Below are positions 8,235 to 17,287 of a stretch of DNA of 62,552 nucleotides, in pieces. How positions within the stretch are numbered: position 1 is the stretch's first letter; each line of letters starts with the position of its first letter. The notes under the pieces were generated by a model. It searched no databases and was not told the DNA's origin. It saw nothing but the letters and a program-made list of their open reading frames with translations. The position numbers and the translations under genes were made by a program. Source of the stretch: Isosphaera sp. (GTDB lineage Bacteria > Planctomycetota > Planctomycetia > Gemmatales > Gemmataceae); NCBI GenBank assembly GCA_013822345.1, contig PNKH01000037.1, forward strand, positions 1-62,552, in the 5' to 3' direction.

Positions 8235-11200
8235 ATGGCCCTCGTCCTCCGCCCGCCGGGCAGCCGGGAGTCGCTCCCGGACACCCTCGCCGACCTCGGC
8301 CGGTTCCGCAAGGCCGTCAGCCTCGCCGCCGGGGCGTTCGGTCTGGCCGCCGCCGCCCTGTTCGGGGTCGCCCTCGCCTGCGGCCTCGACGCCGCCCTCG
8401 ACCTCCCCCCGGCCGCCCGCGCCGCCGCCCTCGCCGCCGTCCTCACCCTGGTCGGCGTCGCCTGGCTCCGCGGCGTCGGCCGGGCCCGCCGGCTCCGCAC
8501 CGACGCCCTGTCCGTCGCCCTCGAGCTCGAGGAAAAGTACCCCGCCCTCAACGACTCCCTGGCGTCCGCCGTCGCGTTCCTCCAAGCCGACGACGCCGAC
8601 GCCCGCGGCCTGTCCGCCCGCCTCCAGCAGGCGACCGTCGCCCGCGCCCGCCGCCAGGCAGACCGGCACAACTTCGACTCCCTCGCCCCGACCGGCCGGG
8701 CGTGGCGCGCCTTCTGGGCCGGCGTCGCCGCCGCCGCCACCGCCGCCGGCCTCGCCCTCGCCGACACCGACCGGGCCGGCGCCGCCCTCGCCCGCCTCGC
8801 CGACCCGTACGGCACCCACCCCTGGCCGACCAAGACCCGCGTCGACATCCTCGCCCCCGACGCCCCGCACGTCCGCCTCCCGAAGGGCGATGCGTTCGAC
8901 CTCAGGTTCGCCGTCCGCGGGGTCGTCCCCGAACGGGCGGTCGTCACGTTCCGCCTCGCCGGCGGCGAGGAGTTCGACGAGCCGTACCCGCTGGCCGCCG
9001 GGAACGACCCCCGCACCCCCGGGGCGGCCGTGGTCTCCGCCCGGGTCGAGCCGGGCCGGCTCCCGGTGTCGTTCGCCTTCCGGGTCGCCGCGAACGACGC
9101 CGCCACCGACTGGCGGCGCGTCGACATCGTCCCGCCGCCCCGCCTGGTCCCGGTCGACGGCCGGCAGAGCCCGCTGTTCCGCGTCACCCCGCCGGCCTAC
9201 ACCGGCCTGCCGCAGGCCGACCTCCCGGACGGGGCGACGGCCCTCGAAGTCCCGGTCGGGTCGGCGATCACCCTCCGGGCCGCGACCGATGTCCGCGTCA
9301 CCACCGCCGTCCTCGCCTTCGCCGGCGACCGGGACGCCCTCGCCCGCACCGCCGGCCTCGCCCCGGCCGGGCACACCAACCCGTTCGCCGCAGCCGCCGC
9401 CCAGGCCCTCGCCGACGCGGTTGCCCGTGACATTCCGGTGTCAATCGACGCGTCCGGCCGCGGCCTGGCGGCGGCCTTCGCCCCCTCCGCGTCCGGCCCG
9501 TACGCCCTCCGGCTGACCGACGAGACCGGCATCACCGGCACCCGGGCGATCGACATCCGGCTCGTCCCCGACCCGGCCCCGGCCGTCACCCTGATCCGCC
9601 CGGCGGCCGCCACCGACCCGGCCGTCCTCACCCCGGCCGCGACCCTCACCGTCCACTTCACCGCGGACGACAAGGTGTACGCGGTCCGCCGGACGTTCCT
9701 GGAGTACAAGGTGAACGACGGCCCGGTCCGGGCGGTCCCGCTCGCCGAGCCGCTCGACCTCGGCGGGCCGCTGGCGGCGGTGGCCGGCGGGCCGGGCGTG
9801 CTGACCCGGTTCCGCCCGCCGTCGGCCGAGGTGCGCGGGGCGGTCGGGCTAACCCGCTTCACCCGCGACGGCAGCAACCCGGTCCGGGACGGGGACGTGC
9901 TCCTGGTCCGCGGGGCGGCCGACGACTGGGACGATGTCTCCCCGGCCAAGGCCCCCGGGCGGAGCGACTGGTTCGAGGTCCGGGTCGCGTCCCCGGACGC
10001 GGTCGAGGCGTGGCTCCAGCGGGAGCTGGCCGCCCTCCGCCCGGACCTCGCCCGCCTCCTCGGCCAGCAGCGCGACGCCCGGCAGAAGGCCGGCGAGGTC
10101 GCCCCGCGGCCGGACGGCGGCCTCGACCCGGCCGACCGCGACCGGCTGCTGGCCGCCGAGCAGGCCCAGCGGCAGATCCGCGGCAAGGTGAGCGACCCGC
10201 GGGACGGGCTGCGGGCCCGGGCCGACGCCCTCCGCCGGGTGGTCCGGGTGAACGACCTCCCGCCGTCCCGCGCCGCCGACCGGGCCGAGGCCGTCGCCGA
10301 CCTCCTCGGCCGGGTCGCCGACCGCGACCTGCCGGTGATCGAACCGGCCCTGTCCGACGCCCGCCAGGCCGGTGCCCAGCCGGCCGGCCGAGAGGCGACC
10401 GCCGACCCCCTGCGGCGGGTCGCCCGCCACCAGAAGGCGGCCGAGGACGCCTTGACCGACCTGCTCGACCTGCTCGGCGTGTGGGGCGGGGCCGGGGAGA
10501 TGCGCGGCGAAGCCCGGGCACTCCGCGACTTCGTCCGGAAGCAGGCCGCCGACCTCGAGAAGATGGACGGCAAGCCGGCCCGGACCGACCTCGACCGGGC
10601 CGGTACCCGCGCCGGCCAGGCGGCCGAGCAGGCCGGCCGGCTCGTCGCCCGCGCCGGCCGACTCGCGGCCGAGAAGGAGGGTCAGGCGGACGCGGCCCGC
10701 TCCGCGGCCGGGGAGAAGTCCGACGAGGCGTCGGCCCTCCGGGCGAAGGCGGCCGGGCTGCCGCCGGGGACGCCCGAGAAGTCGGCGCTGAACGCGAAGG
10801 CCACCACCTTCGACGCCGAGGCCGCGGAGCTGAAGGCCGCCGCGGACAAGGCCGCCGCCGAGGCCGCCGCCCTCCGCGCCGGGGTGAAGGCGGCCGGCGG
10901 GCAGGGGCTGCCGGACGAACTCCGGTCCGCCGCCGAGGCGGTCCGCAACGACCGCCGGTCCGACGCCGCCGAGCACCTCCAGGCCGCCGCCCGCCGGCTG
11001 GAGCAACTGATCGAGCAGCTGACCGAGAAGCCGCCCGAGGCCGCCCCCGACCTGGCCAAGAAGCTGAAGGCCGCGGCCGACGACATCGACGCCCTCGCCG
11101 CCGCCCAGGACGACCTCCGCCGGCGGTCGGCGGAGGCGGCCGCGATCAAGGACCCGGCCGAGCGGGCGGCGGCGCTGAAGGCACTGGCGGCCGAGCAGGA

Positions 11201-12167
11201 GAAGCTGATCGCCCGCGGCCGGGAGCTGTTCCAGCGGCTCACCCGTGAGCGGGCGCCGGCCGCCCGGGCGGTGCGGGACGCCCTCGACCAGATGGAGTCG
11301 GCCCGCACCGACCTGGAGAACGGCAACCCCGGCATCCGCCCGCAGAACGACGCGGTCGACGCCCTCGACGGGGCCCGCGACCGGCTCGACGCCGCCACCG
11401 CCGCCGCCCCCCAGCAACTGTCCGACGAGAAGCGGCGGAAGCTGGCCGACCGGGTGAAGGGGCTCGCGGAGCGGCAGAAGGCGGCGGCAGCCGAGGCCGA
11501 CCGGGTCCACGCCCTAGTGGCCAGGGACAAGAAGTGGGACCGGGACGCCCTGACCGCGTACGCCGACCTGGAGGACCGGGAGCGGGCGATCGCCGCGGAG
11601 GTGCGGGCACTCGGCGAGAAGGAGTTCGCCCCGCTCCCGGTCCTCGCCCGGCTCCTCGCCGAGGCCGCGAAGGCGGCCGAGACCGCCGCGGACAAGGCCA
11701 AGGCCCGCCGCGAGGACGCCGACCCGAACCTCGCCTTCGACGCCGACCTGGAGGCGGTGAACGACCGGCGGGTGAAGCGGCCGATCGACCTGGCGGCCCG
11801 CCGCCTCGACCAGCTCCTCGACGCCCTGAAGCCGGACGACCCGAAGGCCGCGGCGAAGAAGGAGTCGGCCCCGAAGGGGACCGACCCGATGCCGCCCGCC
11901 GGCGGGGGCGGGGACGTGGTCCCGCCGCTCGCCCAGTTGAAGGTGCTGCGGGCGCTGCAGGCGGAATTGAACAAGCACACGGCGGAGTTCGCCAAACTCC
12001 ACCCGGACCCGGATAAACTGACGGAGGAGGAGCGGGCGGAGCTGAAGGAGTTGGAGGACGCCCAGCGCGACATCGCCGCCCTGTTCGAGAAGATGGCCGC
12101 CCTGCTCCGCGGAGCCGGCGGCGAGAAGCCGGACGCCCCCGACGCCCCCGCCCCGGAGAAGCCATGA
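8235..12167 (+). CDS. DUF4175-like large membrane protein with long coiled coils
   Basis: A 1310-aa protein. Three hydrophobic helices lie near residues 31-55, 60-80 and 157-180. A beta-rich part follows to about 580 (PLFRVTPPAYTGLPQADLP, YALRLTDETG) and then a very long Ala/Arg/Glu/Lys-rich coiled-coil part to about 1260, ending in a Pro-rich tail. This matches the DUF4175 / planctomycete large coiled-coil pattern; the function is unknown. The ATG at 8235 is preceded by GGAG inside the DUF559 gene. Its 3' end overlaps the next gene by four bases (ATGA), so the two are translationally coupled. Position beside VWA proteins suggests an envelope or assembly role. Confidence 0.75.
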   Translation: MALVLRPPGSRESLPDTLADLGRFRKAVSLAAGAFGLAAAALFGVALACGLDAALDLPPAARAAALAAVLTLVGVAWLRGVGRARRLRTDALSVALELEEKYPALNDSLASAVAFLQADDADARGLSARLQQATVARARRQADRHNFDSLAPTGRAWRAFWAGVAAAATAAGLALADTDRAGAALARLADPYGTHPWPTKTRVDILAPDAPHVRLPKGDAFDLRFAVRGVVPERAVVTFRLAGGEEFDEPYPLAAGNDPRTPGAAVVSARVEPGRLPVSFAFRVAANDAATDWRRVDIVPPPRLVPVDGRQSPLFRVTPPAYTGLPQADLPDGATALEVPVGSAITLRAATDVRVTTAVLAFAGDRDALARTAGLAPAGHTNPFAAAAAQALADAVARDIPVSIDASGRGLAAAFAPSASGPYALRLTDETGITGTRAIDIRLVPDPAPAVTLIRPAAATDPAVLTPAATLTVHFTADDKVYAVRRTFLEYKVNDGPVRAVPLAEPLDLGGPLAAVAGGPGVLTRFRPPSAEVRGAVGLTRFTRDGSNPVRDGDVLLVRGAADDWDDVSPAKAPGRSDWFEVRVASPDAVEAWLQRELAALRPDLARLLGQQRDARQKAGEVAPRPDGGLDPADRDRLLAAEQAQRQIRGKVSDPRDGLRARADALRRVVRVNDLPPSRAADRAEAVADLLGRVADRDLPVIEPALSDARQAGAQPAGREATADPLRRVARHQKAAEDALTDLLDLLGVWGGAGEMRGEARALRDFVRKQAADLEKMDGKPARTDLDRAGTRAGQAAEQAGRLVARAGRLAAEKEGQADAARSAAGEKSDEASALRAKAAGLPPGTPEKSALNAKATTFDAEAAELKAAADKAAAEAAALRAGVKAAGGQGLPDELRSAAEAVRNDRRSDAAEHLQAAARRLEQLIEQLTEKPPEAAPDLAKKLKAAADDIDALAAAQDDLRRRSAEAAAIKDPAERAAALKALAAEQEKLIARGRELFQRLTRERAPAARAVRDALDQMESARTDLENGNPGIRPQNDAVDALDGARDRLDAATAAAPQQLSDEKRRKLADRVKGLAERQKAAAAEADRVHALVARDKKWDRDALTAYADLEDRERAIAAEVRALGEKEFAPLPVLARLLAEAAKAAETAADKAKARREDADPNLAFDADLEAVNDRRVKRPIDLAARRLDQLLDALKPDDPKAAAKKESAPKGTDPMPPAGGGGDVVPPLAQLKVLRALQAELNKHTAEFAKLHPDPDKLTEEERAELKELEDAQRDIAALFEKMAALLRGAGGEKPDAPDAPAPEKP

Positions 12168-12988
12168 CCCGCGCCGCGTCGTTCGTCCTGCTGGCGGCCG
12201 GGGTCGCGTCCGCGGCCCGGGCCGAGGTGCCGGTCGCCCCGCCCCCGCGCGAGGTCCGCCCGGACGGCACCCGCGACCCGGTCCCGGCCGCCGAGCCGGT
12301 CCAGCGCGAGGACCCGCTGGAGGTCGTCGACCGGATCGTCAAGAACTCGAAGGCGGTCGGCGACCGGCTGGCGAAGACCGACACCGGGGCCGACACCCGC
12401 AAGACCCAGGACGGCATCCTGAAGGACATCGACGCCCTGCTGAACCCGCCGCCGGACGACCAGCCCCCGCCGCCGAAGCCGGACGAGAACAAGGACAAGG
12501 AGAAGGAGAAGAAGGACCCGAAGGACAAGGACGACATGCCGGACCCGATGAACAAGTCGGGCGACCCGATGCCGCCGCCGAAGGGCGGGATGAACGACAT
12601 GCCCGACCCGAAGAACGGCATGGGCGGCGGGATGGGGAACATGAACGAGTCGCCGGCCGGCGGCGACCGGCCGCGCGACCGGAAGCCGCGGCAGGGCGGC
12701 GGGCAGGCGAAGCAGGAGCCGGCGAAGCCGGAGAAGGACCCGGCCGGCAAGGTGGGGTCCGGCGGGCAGGCGAGCAAGGCCGGCGGCGCCATGCCCGACA
12801 CGAAGGGCGGCAAGCCGGACCCGTCGCCGACCGGGCCGCCGCCCGAGGACCAGGTGGTGAAGGACGTGTGGGGCCACCTGCCGGACAAGCTCCGCCAGCA
12901 GGCCACCCAGTACTACAAGCAGGAGTTCATGCCGCGGTACGCCGAACTCCTCCGGCTGTACTACGCGTCGCTCGCCGAGAAGAAGTGA
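12164..12988 (+). CDS. Secreted Pro/Lys/Asp-rich protein, function unknown
   Basis: A 274-aa product with a Sec signal peptide (RAASFVLLAAGVASAARA). A short conserved-looking helical block follows (DPLEVVDRIVKNSKAVGDRL, near residues 47-66), then a low-complexity region of KDKEKEKKDPKDKDD and Met-Pro-Asp repeats (about 100-220), then a compact C-terminus (VWGHLPDKLRQQATQYYKQE, near 225-250). C-termini of this type recur in planctomycete secreted proteins, but I know no function. The start overlaps the DUF4175-like stop, so it is the last gene of that operon; a perfect palindrome follows at once. Confidence 0.7.
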   Translation: MTRAASFVLLAAGVASAARAEVPVAPPPREVRPDGTRDPVPAAEPVQREDPLEVVDRIVKNSKAVGDRLAKTDTGADTRKTQDGILKDIDALLNPPPDDQPPPPKPDENKDKEKEKKDPKDKDDMPDPMNKSGDPMPPPKGGMNDMPDPKNGMGGGMGNMNESPAGGDRPRDRKPRQGGGQAKQEPAKPEKDPAGKVGSGGQASKAGGAMPDTKGGKPDPSPTGPPPEDQVVKDVWGHLPDKLRQQATQYYKQEFMPRYAELLRLYYASLAEKK

Positions 12989-12993
12989 CCCCC

Positions 12994-13059
12994 GCCGTCC
13001 GAGCCGGACGCGTCAGCGACGGAAAGCAACACCGTCGCTGACGCGTCCGGCTCGGACGG
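12994..13059. repeat. Family B palindrome (28-bp arms)
   Basis: A near-perfect inverted repeat with the core CCGTCCGAGCCGGACGCGTC in each arm and a 9-nt loop (13023-13031). Only the outermost base fails to pair. It lies between two plus-strand genes and could act as a terminator. Sister copies are at 15991 and 31465. Confidence 0.9.
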
Positions 13060-13079
13060 AATCCGACCCCCGGTGCCCC

Positions 13080-14219
13080 ATGACCCCGTCCGCCACCCGC
13101 CGGGACTTCCTCCGCCTCGGGGCCGCCGGGGCCGCCGGGGCGTTCGCGGTGTCCGGCCACGCCCGCCAGCCGGCCGCCGCGCCGGCCCCGGCCGCCGCCC
13201 GCCCGAAGACCGGGGCCGAGTTCATCACCAAGGAGACGCAGGAGGCGATCAACGCCGGGCTCGACCTGATCGCCCGCGGCCAGCTCGCCGACGGGTCGTT
13301 CTTCGACCGCCCGGCGGGCGGGGCGGCGGCGGTCGGGGTTACCGCCCTGGCCGGGCTGGCCCTGATGGCCGCCGGGAACCAGCCGGGCCGCGGCCGGTAC
13401 GGGAAGGCCGTCGCCCGGGCGGCCGAGTACGTCGCCGGGATGGCCGACGGCCCCCGGGCCGGGTTCCTGACCGCGCCGGACGCCCAGTTCCGCGGGCTGA
13501 TGAACCAGCCGGCCCCGATGTACAGTCACGGGTTCGGGACGCTGTTCCTGGCCGAGGTGTGCGGGATGCTGCCGGCGGCCGGGAAGGACGCGAAGGTGCG
13601 GGCGGCGCTGGAGAAGGCGGTGGCGTTCACGGTCGCCGCCCAGAACCAGGAGGGCGGGTGGCGGTACGAGCCGCTCGCCCAGTTCGCGGACGTGTCGGTC
13701 ACCACCGCCATGATGATGGCCCTGCGGGCGGCGAAGAACGCCGGGCTGTTCGTCCCGAAGGAGGCGGTGATCGACAAGGGGGTGGCGTACATCAAGGCGT
13801 GCCAGATGCCGGACGGCGGGTTCAGCTACTGGAAGGGGCACCCGGGGGCGTACTCGGCGTTCGCCCGGACGGCCGCGTCGGTGGTCGGGCTGTACTCGGC
13901 CGGGGTGTACGACGGGCGGGAGGTGGAGCGGGGGCTGAAGTACCTGCGGCAGTTCACCCCCGGCCGGCACTTCAACGTCCGGGAGATCCCGCCGCACCAC
14001 TACTGGTACGGCCAGTACTACGCCGCCCTGGCGATGTGGACCGCCGGGGACGACTACTGGACCCCGTGGTTCCCGGCGATCCGGGACGAGCTGCTGGCGA
14101 AGTACCAGGCCGGCGGCCGCGGCTGGACCGACACCCACCACGGCCCGGTGTACGCCACCGCCATGGCCCTCATCGTCCTGCAGCTGCCGAACAACTACCT
14201 GCCGATCCTGCAGAAGTGA
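13080..14219 (+). CDS. Tat-exported prenyltransferase/squalene-cyclase-fold protein
   Basis: A 379-aa product. A twin-arginine signal (ATRRDFLRLGAAGAAGAFAV) is followed by an alpha/alpha-toroid of prenyltransferase/squalene-oxidase repeats; repeat motifs include QNQEGGWRYEPLAQFADVSV and CQMPDGGFSYWKG. No terpene-cyclase DxDD or QW series complete enough for catalysis is seen, so it may be a non-enzymatic member of the fold, as is common for secreted planctomycete copies. ATG at 13080 is the only start compatible with the RRxFLRLG motif. A second protein of this fold is at 59246-60352. Confidence 0.82.
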   Translation: MTPSATRRDFLRLGAAGAAGAFAVSGHARQPAAAPAPAAARPKTGAEFITKETQEAINAGLDLIARGQLADGSFFDRPAGGAAAVGVTALAGLALMAAGNQPGRGRYGKAVARAAEYVAGMADGPRAGFLTAPDAQFRGLMNQPAPMYSHGFGTLFLAEVCGMLPAAGKDAKVRAALEKAVAFTVAAQNQEGGWRYEPLAQFADVSVTTAMMMALRAAKNAGLFVPKEAVIDKGVAYIKACQMPDGGFSYWKGHPGAYSAFARTAASVVGLYSAGVYDGREVERGLKYLRQFTPGRHFNVREIPPHHYWYGQYYAALAMWTAGDDYWTPWFPAIRDELLAKYQAGGRGWTDTHHGPVYATAMALIVLQLPNNYLPILQK

Positions 14220-14298
14220 CCGGCGGGTCGGCGCGTCGGCACCGAAACCACCGGCCACCTGCGGGGTGACACGCGCCCGGCGGACCCGGGACGTGGCG

Positions 14299-14598
14299 CC
14301 CCTCGCCCGCCGCCGCGGGGCGCGGCGGCGACCTCTCCCCAACGGGGAGAGGTGGGTGCACCGCGACCCCTCTCCAGGTCACCGACCCGGGCAGCTGTCG
14401 AGGCGGCCAATCACCCCCACCTCTCCCCGCCGGGGAGAGGTCGGCCCCGACTCGGTCGGGGCCGGGTGAGGGGCGACCACCTCCCTCGAAGTCCGGGCCG
14501 CCACACCGCCGCTCGGCCGACCGGTCGTCCCGGCAGGTGGTTTCCCCTCACCCGCCGCCGCGGGGCGCGGCGGCGACCTCTCCCCAACGGGGAGAGGT
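14299..14598. repeat. REP-like array, three units in alternating orientation
   Basis: Units at 14299-14353 (forward), 14419-14473 (reverse) and 14544-14598 (forward), with spacers of 65 and 70 bases. They have the same consensus as the array at 7343-7752. The central hairpins differ (GCCGCCGCGGGGCGCGGCGG twice, GCCCCGACTCGGTCGGGGC once). The spacer at 14354-14418 carries ACCGACCCGGG, the inverse of the motif in the first array. It fills the whole gap between two convergent genes, and no nuclease gene is attached. Confidence 0.87.
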
Positions 14599-14609
14599 GA
14601 AGACACCCG

Positions 14610-15971
14610 TCACGCCTTCGGGTCGGTAGCCGGTGCCGCGGGCGGCGCCTCCGGCCTCGCCTTCCACCGCGAGGGCATCACCCGCCACAGGTACACCTCG
14701 ATCGCCGCCGCGGCGGCCAGCACGACCACGCTCCCCCACTGCGACAGCGTCAGCCCGCCGGTGTACGACGGCTCGATCCGCAGCGACTCGTTCACGTACC
14801 GGTGGACCGCGTACCCGACCATCACCAGCACCATCAGCTGCCCGTCGTGCCGGCGGTACGGGTAGTACGCCAGCAGCAAGAACGTCAGCAGCACCATGCT
14901 GACCGTCTCGTACAGCTGCGTCGGGTACAGCCCGACCGTCTCCGGGGTGAACGGCGGGAGGTCGACCCTCTGCTTCTCCCGCTCGACCACCAGCGTCAGC
15001 CGGGCCTTCCCCTTCGGCCGCTCCCGGGCCAGCTCGTCCAGCCGGTCGGTCACCACCGCGGTGACCTCCGGGCCTACCCGCGCGAGGTCCGACCGCCCCT
15101 TGACGTACGCGGCCAGGTCGTCGAACTCGACCCGGGGCCGGCCGTCCCGCCCGACCCCGGGCCGCCCGCCCGCCGCCTGCAACGCCTCCCGCCCGGCCCG
15201 CACCGGCTCGTCGGCCCCGACCACCTCCACCAGGATCGCGTTCGGCCCGCCGTTCAGCCCGACCACCGTGTCCCCCGGCCGCACCCCGGCCCGGGCGGCC
15301 GGCGACCCTGGCTCGACCGCCGCCACCACCGTCCGCGGGTCCTCGAACGGCCCCCTCGGGCGCTCCCTGGTGGTGAACCCGGTGGTCGTCTGGAGGTGCT
15401 TCTGCTCGACCAGCGAGTCCCGGGCGTGGGCCGGCAGGAGCGGGAAGTGGGCCGCCCCGAGCGGCACGGCGCACGCCTCCTCGTTCGCCACCTGGCCCCA
15501 GCAGCAACCGTTCAGGTAGCAGCCGACCCGGCCGACCGCCAGCCCCACGGCCAGGAGAGGGGCGACCGCGTCGGCCAGCTGCCACCCGGACACCTTCGTC
15601 CGCCGCATCACGAACCAGTAGAAGAGGCCGTACCCGACCGCCCCGCCGAGGGCCGACCCGTAGAAGACGATCCCGCCCTCCCAGATCTTGAAGAACGCCC
15701 CGGCCAGGGCCCCGACCGACTTGTCCGGGAACTGGTTGGCGTACTGGATCATGTACAGGACCCGGGCCCCGACGATCCCGGACAGGAAGACGACGACCGC
15801 GAAGTCCTGGAACCGGGCCGGCTCCATCCCGATCCGCTTCGCCCGGGCCGACCCCCACACCGCCACCATGATGAAGGTGACGAACAGGGTCGCCCCGAAC
15901 CCGTAGATCGGCAGCCCGTCCGGTGGGAACGTGTCCCTCAGGACCGGGATGGTGAACAGGACTTGCTGCAT
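14610..15971 (-). CDS. lgt: Prolipoprotein diacylglyceryl transferase with inserted PDZ domain
   Basis: Inner-membrane Lgt moves diacylglycerol from phosphatidylglycerol to the lipobox cysteine of prolipoproteins; several lipoproteins are encoded nearby. The 453-aa protein has multiple membrane helices and the Lgt signatures GRVGCYLNGCCWG (147-159) and YPTQLYE (349-355). Where many Lgt proteins have HGGL this one has FYGSALGG (103-110), so the usual His is Tyr. A PDZ-like domain (VEPGSPAARAGVRPGDTVVG, from 219) plus a charged segment occupies about 210-340, between the catalytic core and the last helices, making the protein about 170 residues longer than usual. ATG 15971 is chosen over an upstream GTG frame because it begins directly before the first Lgt segment. 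Confidence 0.92.
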   Translation of the reverse strand: MQQVLFTIPVLRDTFPPDGLPIYGFGATLFVTFIMVAVWGSARAKRIGMEPARFQDFAVVVFLSGIVGARVLYMIQYANQFPDKSVGALAGAFFKIWEGGIVFYGSALGGAVGYGLFYWFVMRRTKVSGWQLADAVAPLLAVGLAVGRVGCYLNGCCWGQVANEEACAVPLGAAHFPLLPAHARDSLVEQKHLQTTTGFTTRERPRGPFEDPRTVVAAVEPGSPAARAGVRPGDTVVGLNGGPNAILVEVVGADEPVRAGREALQAAGGRPGVGRDGRPRVEFDDLAAYVKGRSDLARVGPEVTAVVTDRLDELARERPKGKARLTLVVEREKQRVDLPPFTPETVGLYPTQLYETVSMVLLTFLLLAYYPYRRHDGQLMVLVMVGYAVHRYVNESLRIEPSYTGGLTLSQWGSVVVLAAAAAIEVYLWRVMPSRWKARPEAPPAAPATDPKA

Positions 15972-15990
15972 GAAGGTTCCCTGATCTGGT

Positions 15991-16056
15991 CCGTCCGAGC
16001 CGGAAGCGTGAGCGACGGCGGAGCGGAGCCGTCGCTCACGCTTCCGGCTCGGACGG
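15991..16056. repeat. Family B palindrome (perfect 29-bp arms)
   Basis: Arms 15991-16019 and 16028-16056 are exact inverse copies (core CCGTCCGAGCCGGAAGCGTG) around an 8-nt loop. It lies 20 bases upstream of the lgt start, between lgt and the MoxR gene. Because it precedes rather than follows lgt on the minus strand, it would sit in the mRNA leader if the genes are cotranscribed. Confidence 0.92.
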
Positions 16057-16150
16057 TCACGGCACCGGGAGTCTGCGGGCCGGTGGGACTCGGTCCGAAG
16101 CGGACCTCGGCCCACCCTACCCTTGCCGTGTCGGGTCACGGCACCGGGAG
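16057..16150. repeat. 15-bp direct repeat flanking a single family E-type arm
   Basis: TCACGGCACCGGGAG occurs at 16057-16071 and again at 16136-16150, where it is the end and stop codon of the MoxR gene. The 64 bases between hold GTAGGGTGGGCCGAG, a hairpin GGTCCGCTTCGGACC and GAGTCCCAC (read on the minus strand), which is one arm of the family E palindrome found whole at 32543. This looks like an insertion with a flanking duplication. Confidence 0.75.
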
Positions 16151-17110
16151 CTTGTCCAGCACCTGCCGGACCAGGTGGTCCGGGCGGAGGTCCTCGGCCT
16201 CCGCCTCGAACGAGATCACGACCCGGTGGCGGAGCACCTCGGCGGCCGTTCCCTTCACGTCCTCCGGGGTGACGTACCCGCGGCCGGCGAGGAACGCGTG
16301 GGCCTTCGCCGCCCGGTGCAGGGCGATCACCGCCCGGGTGCTCGCCCCGAGCTGGATCAGCCCGCCCAGGTCCAACCCGTAGTCGGCCGGCCGCCGCGTC
16401 GCCCGGACCACGTCCACCACGTACCCCTTCACCTTCGGGTCGACGTATACCGCGTCCGCCGCCGCACGCAACGCCGCCAGGTCGGCCGCCGACAGGACCG
16501 GGTCGATGTCGGTCTCCGCCCCGAGCCCGCCCATCCGGTCGAGCACCGCCAGCTCGTCCGCCCGGCTCGGGTAGTCGACCACCAGCTTCAGCATGAACCG
16601 GTCGACCTGGGCCTCGGGGAGCGGGTACGTCCCCTCCTGCTCGACCGGGTTCTGCGTCGCCAGCACGAAGAACGGGCGGGGCAGGGCGAGGGTGGTGTCG
16701 CCGATCGTCACCTGCCGCTCGGCCATCGCCTCCAGCAGGGCCGACTGCACCTTCGCCGGGGCCCGGTTCACCTCGTCGGCGAGGACCACGTTGGCGAACA
16801 CCGGCCCGGGCTTGACCGTGAACTCGCCGGTCCGCGGGTGGTACACCTGGGTCCCGACCACGTCCGCCGGCAGCAGGTCCGGGGTGAACTGGACCCGCTG
16901 GAACTTCAGGTGGAGGGCCCGGGCGACGGTCCGGACCGCGAGCGTCTTGGCCAGGCCCGGGACGCCCTCCAGGAGGACGTGCCCGTCGGTCAGCAGTCCG
17001 ATCAGCAGCCCGTCCACGAGCTTCCGCTGGCCGATCAGGACGCCCTCGACCGCCCGGTAGAACGGGTCGAGTCGGGGGCGCAGCTGCTCGGCGGGCGGCG
17101 GCTCGGTCAT
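16136..17110 (-). CDS. MoxR-family AAA+ ATPase
   Basis: Cytoplasmic MoxR ATPase of 324 aa, a chaperone-like family that usually acts with VWA/BatA membrane proteins. Walker A is GVPGLAKT and Walker B is VVLADEVNRAP, followed by sensor sequence ATQNPVEQEGTYPLPEAQ and a C-terminal lid domain. ATG 17110 gives a standard-length protein beginning TEPPPAEQLRPRLDPFY; upstream frame sequence is Pro/Arg-rich and not conserved-looking. The stop and last four codons are duplicated downstream at 16057-16071. The VWA/BatA protein it might serve is 9 kb away at 1452-6470, so the pairing is inference. Confidence 0.93.
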   Translation of the reverse strand: MTEPPPAEQLRPRLDPFYRAVEGVLIGQRKLVDGLLIGLLTDGHVLLEGVPGLAKTLAVRTVARALHLKFQRVQFTPDLLPADVVGTQVYHPRTGEFTVKPGPVFANVVLADEVNRAPAKVQSALLEAMAERQVTIGDTTLALPRPFFVLATQNPVEQEGTYPLPEAQVDRFMLKLVVDYPSRADELAVLDRMGGLGAETDIDPVLSAADLAALRAAADAVYVDPKVKGYVVDVVRATRRPADYGLDLGGLIQLGASTRAVIALHRAAKAHAFLAGRGYVTPEDVKGTAAEVLRHRVVISFEAEAEDLRPDHLVRQVLDKLPVP

Positions 17111-17287
17111 GGGCTCCTCGGGGCGGACAGAACCATGATACGGACGCGGCCGGTCCGGGTGTGCGGGTCGGGCCGGGGTTGCCGGCCGGGGAATTCGGGC
17201 GGGCGGGGCGAAAACCGCTGGCGGGGGGCGGGGCGGGCGGGATAAACCTGAGGGGAAGCCCCCTCCGTCCCGCACCCCGGAGTTCCC

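Noticed and set aside
13023-13031. All palindromes explained simply as transcription terminators
   Set aside because: None has a clear T run, arms are perfect over up to 29 bases, two are inside genes and one precedes lgt in its own leader. Some may still terminate transcription.
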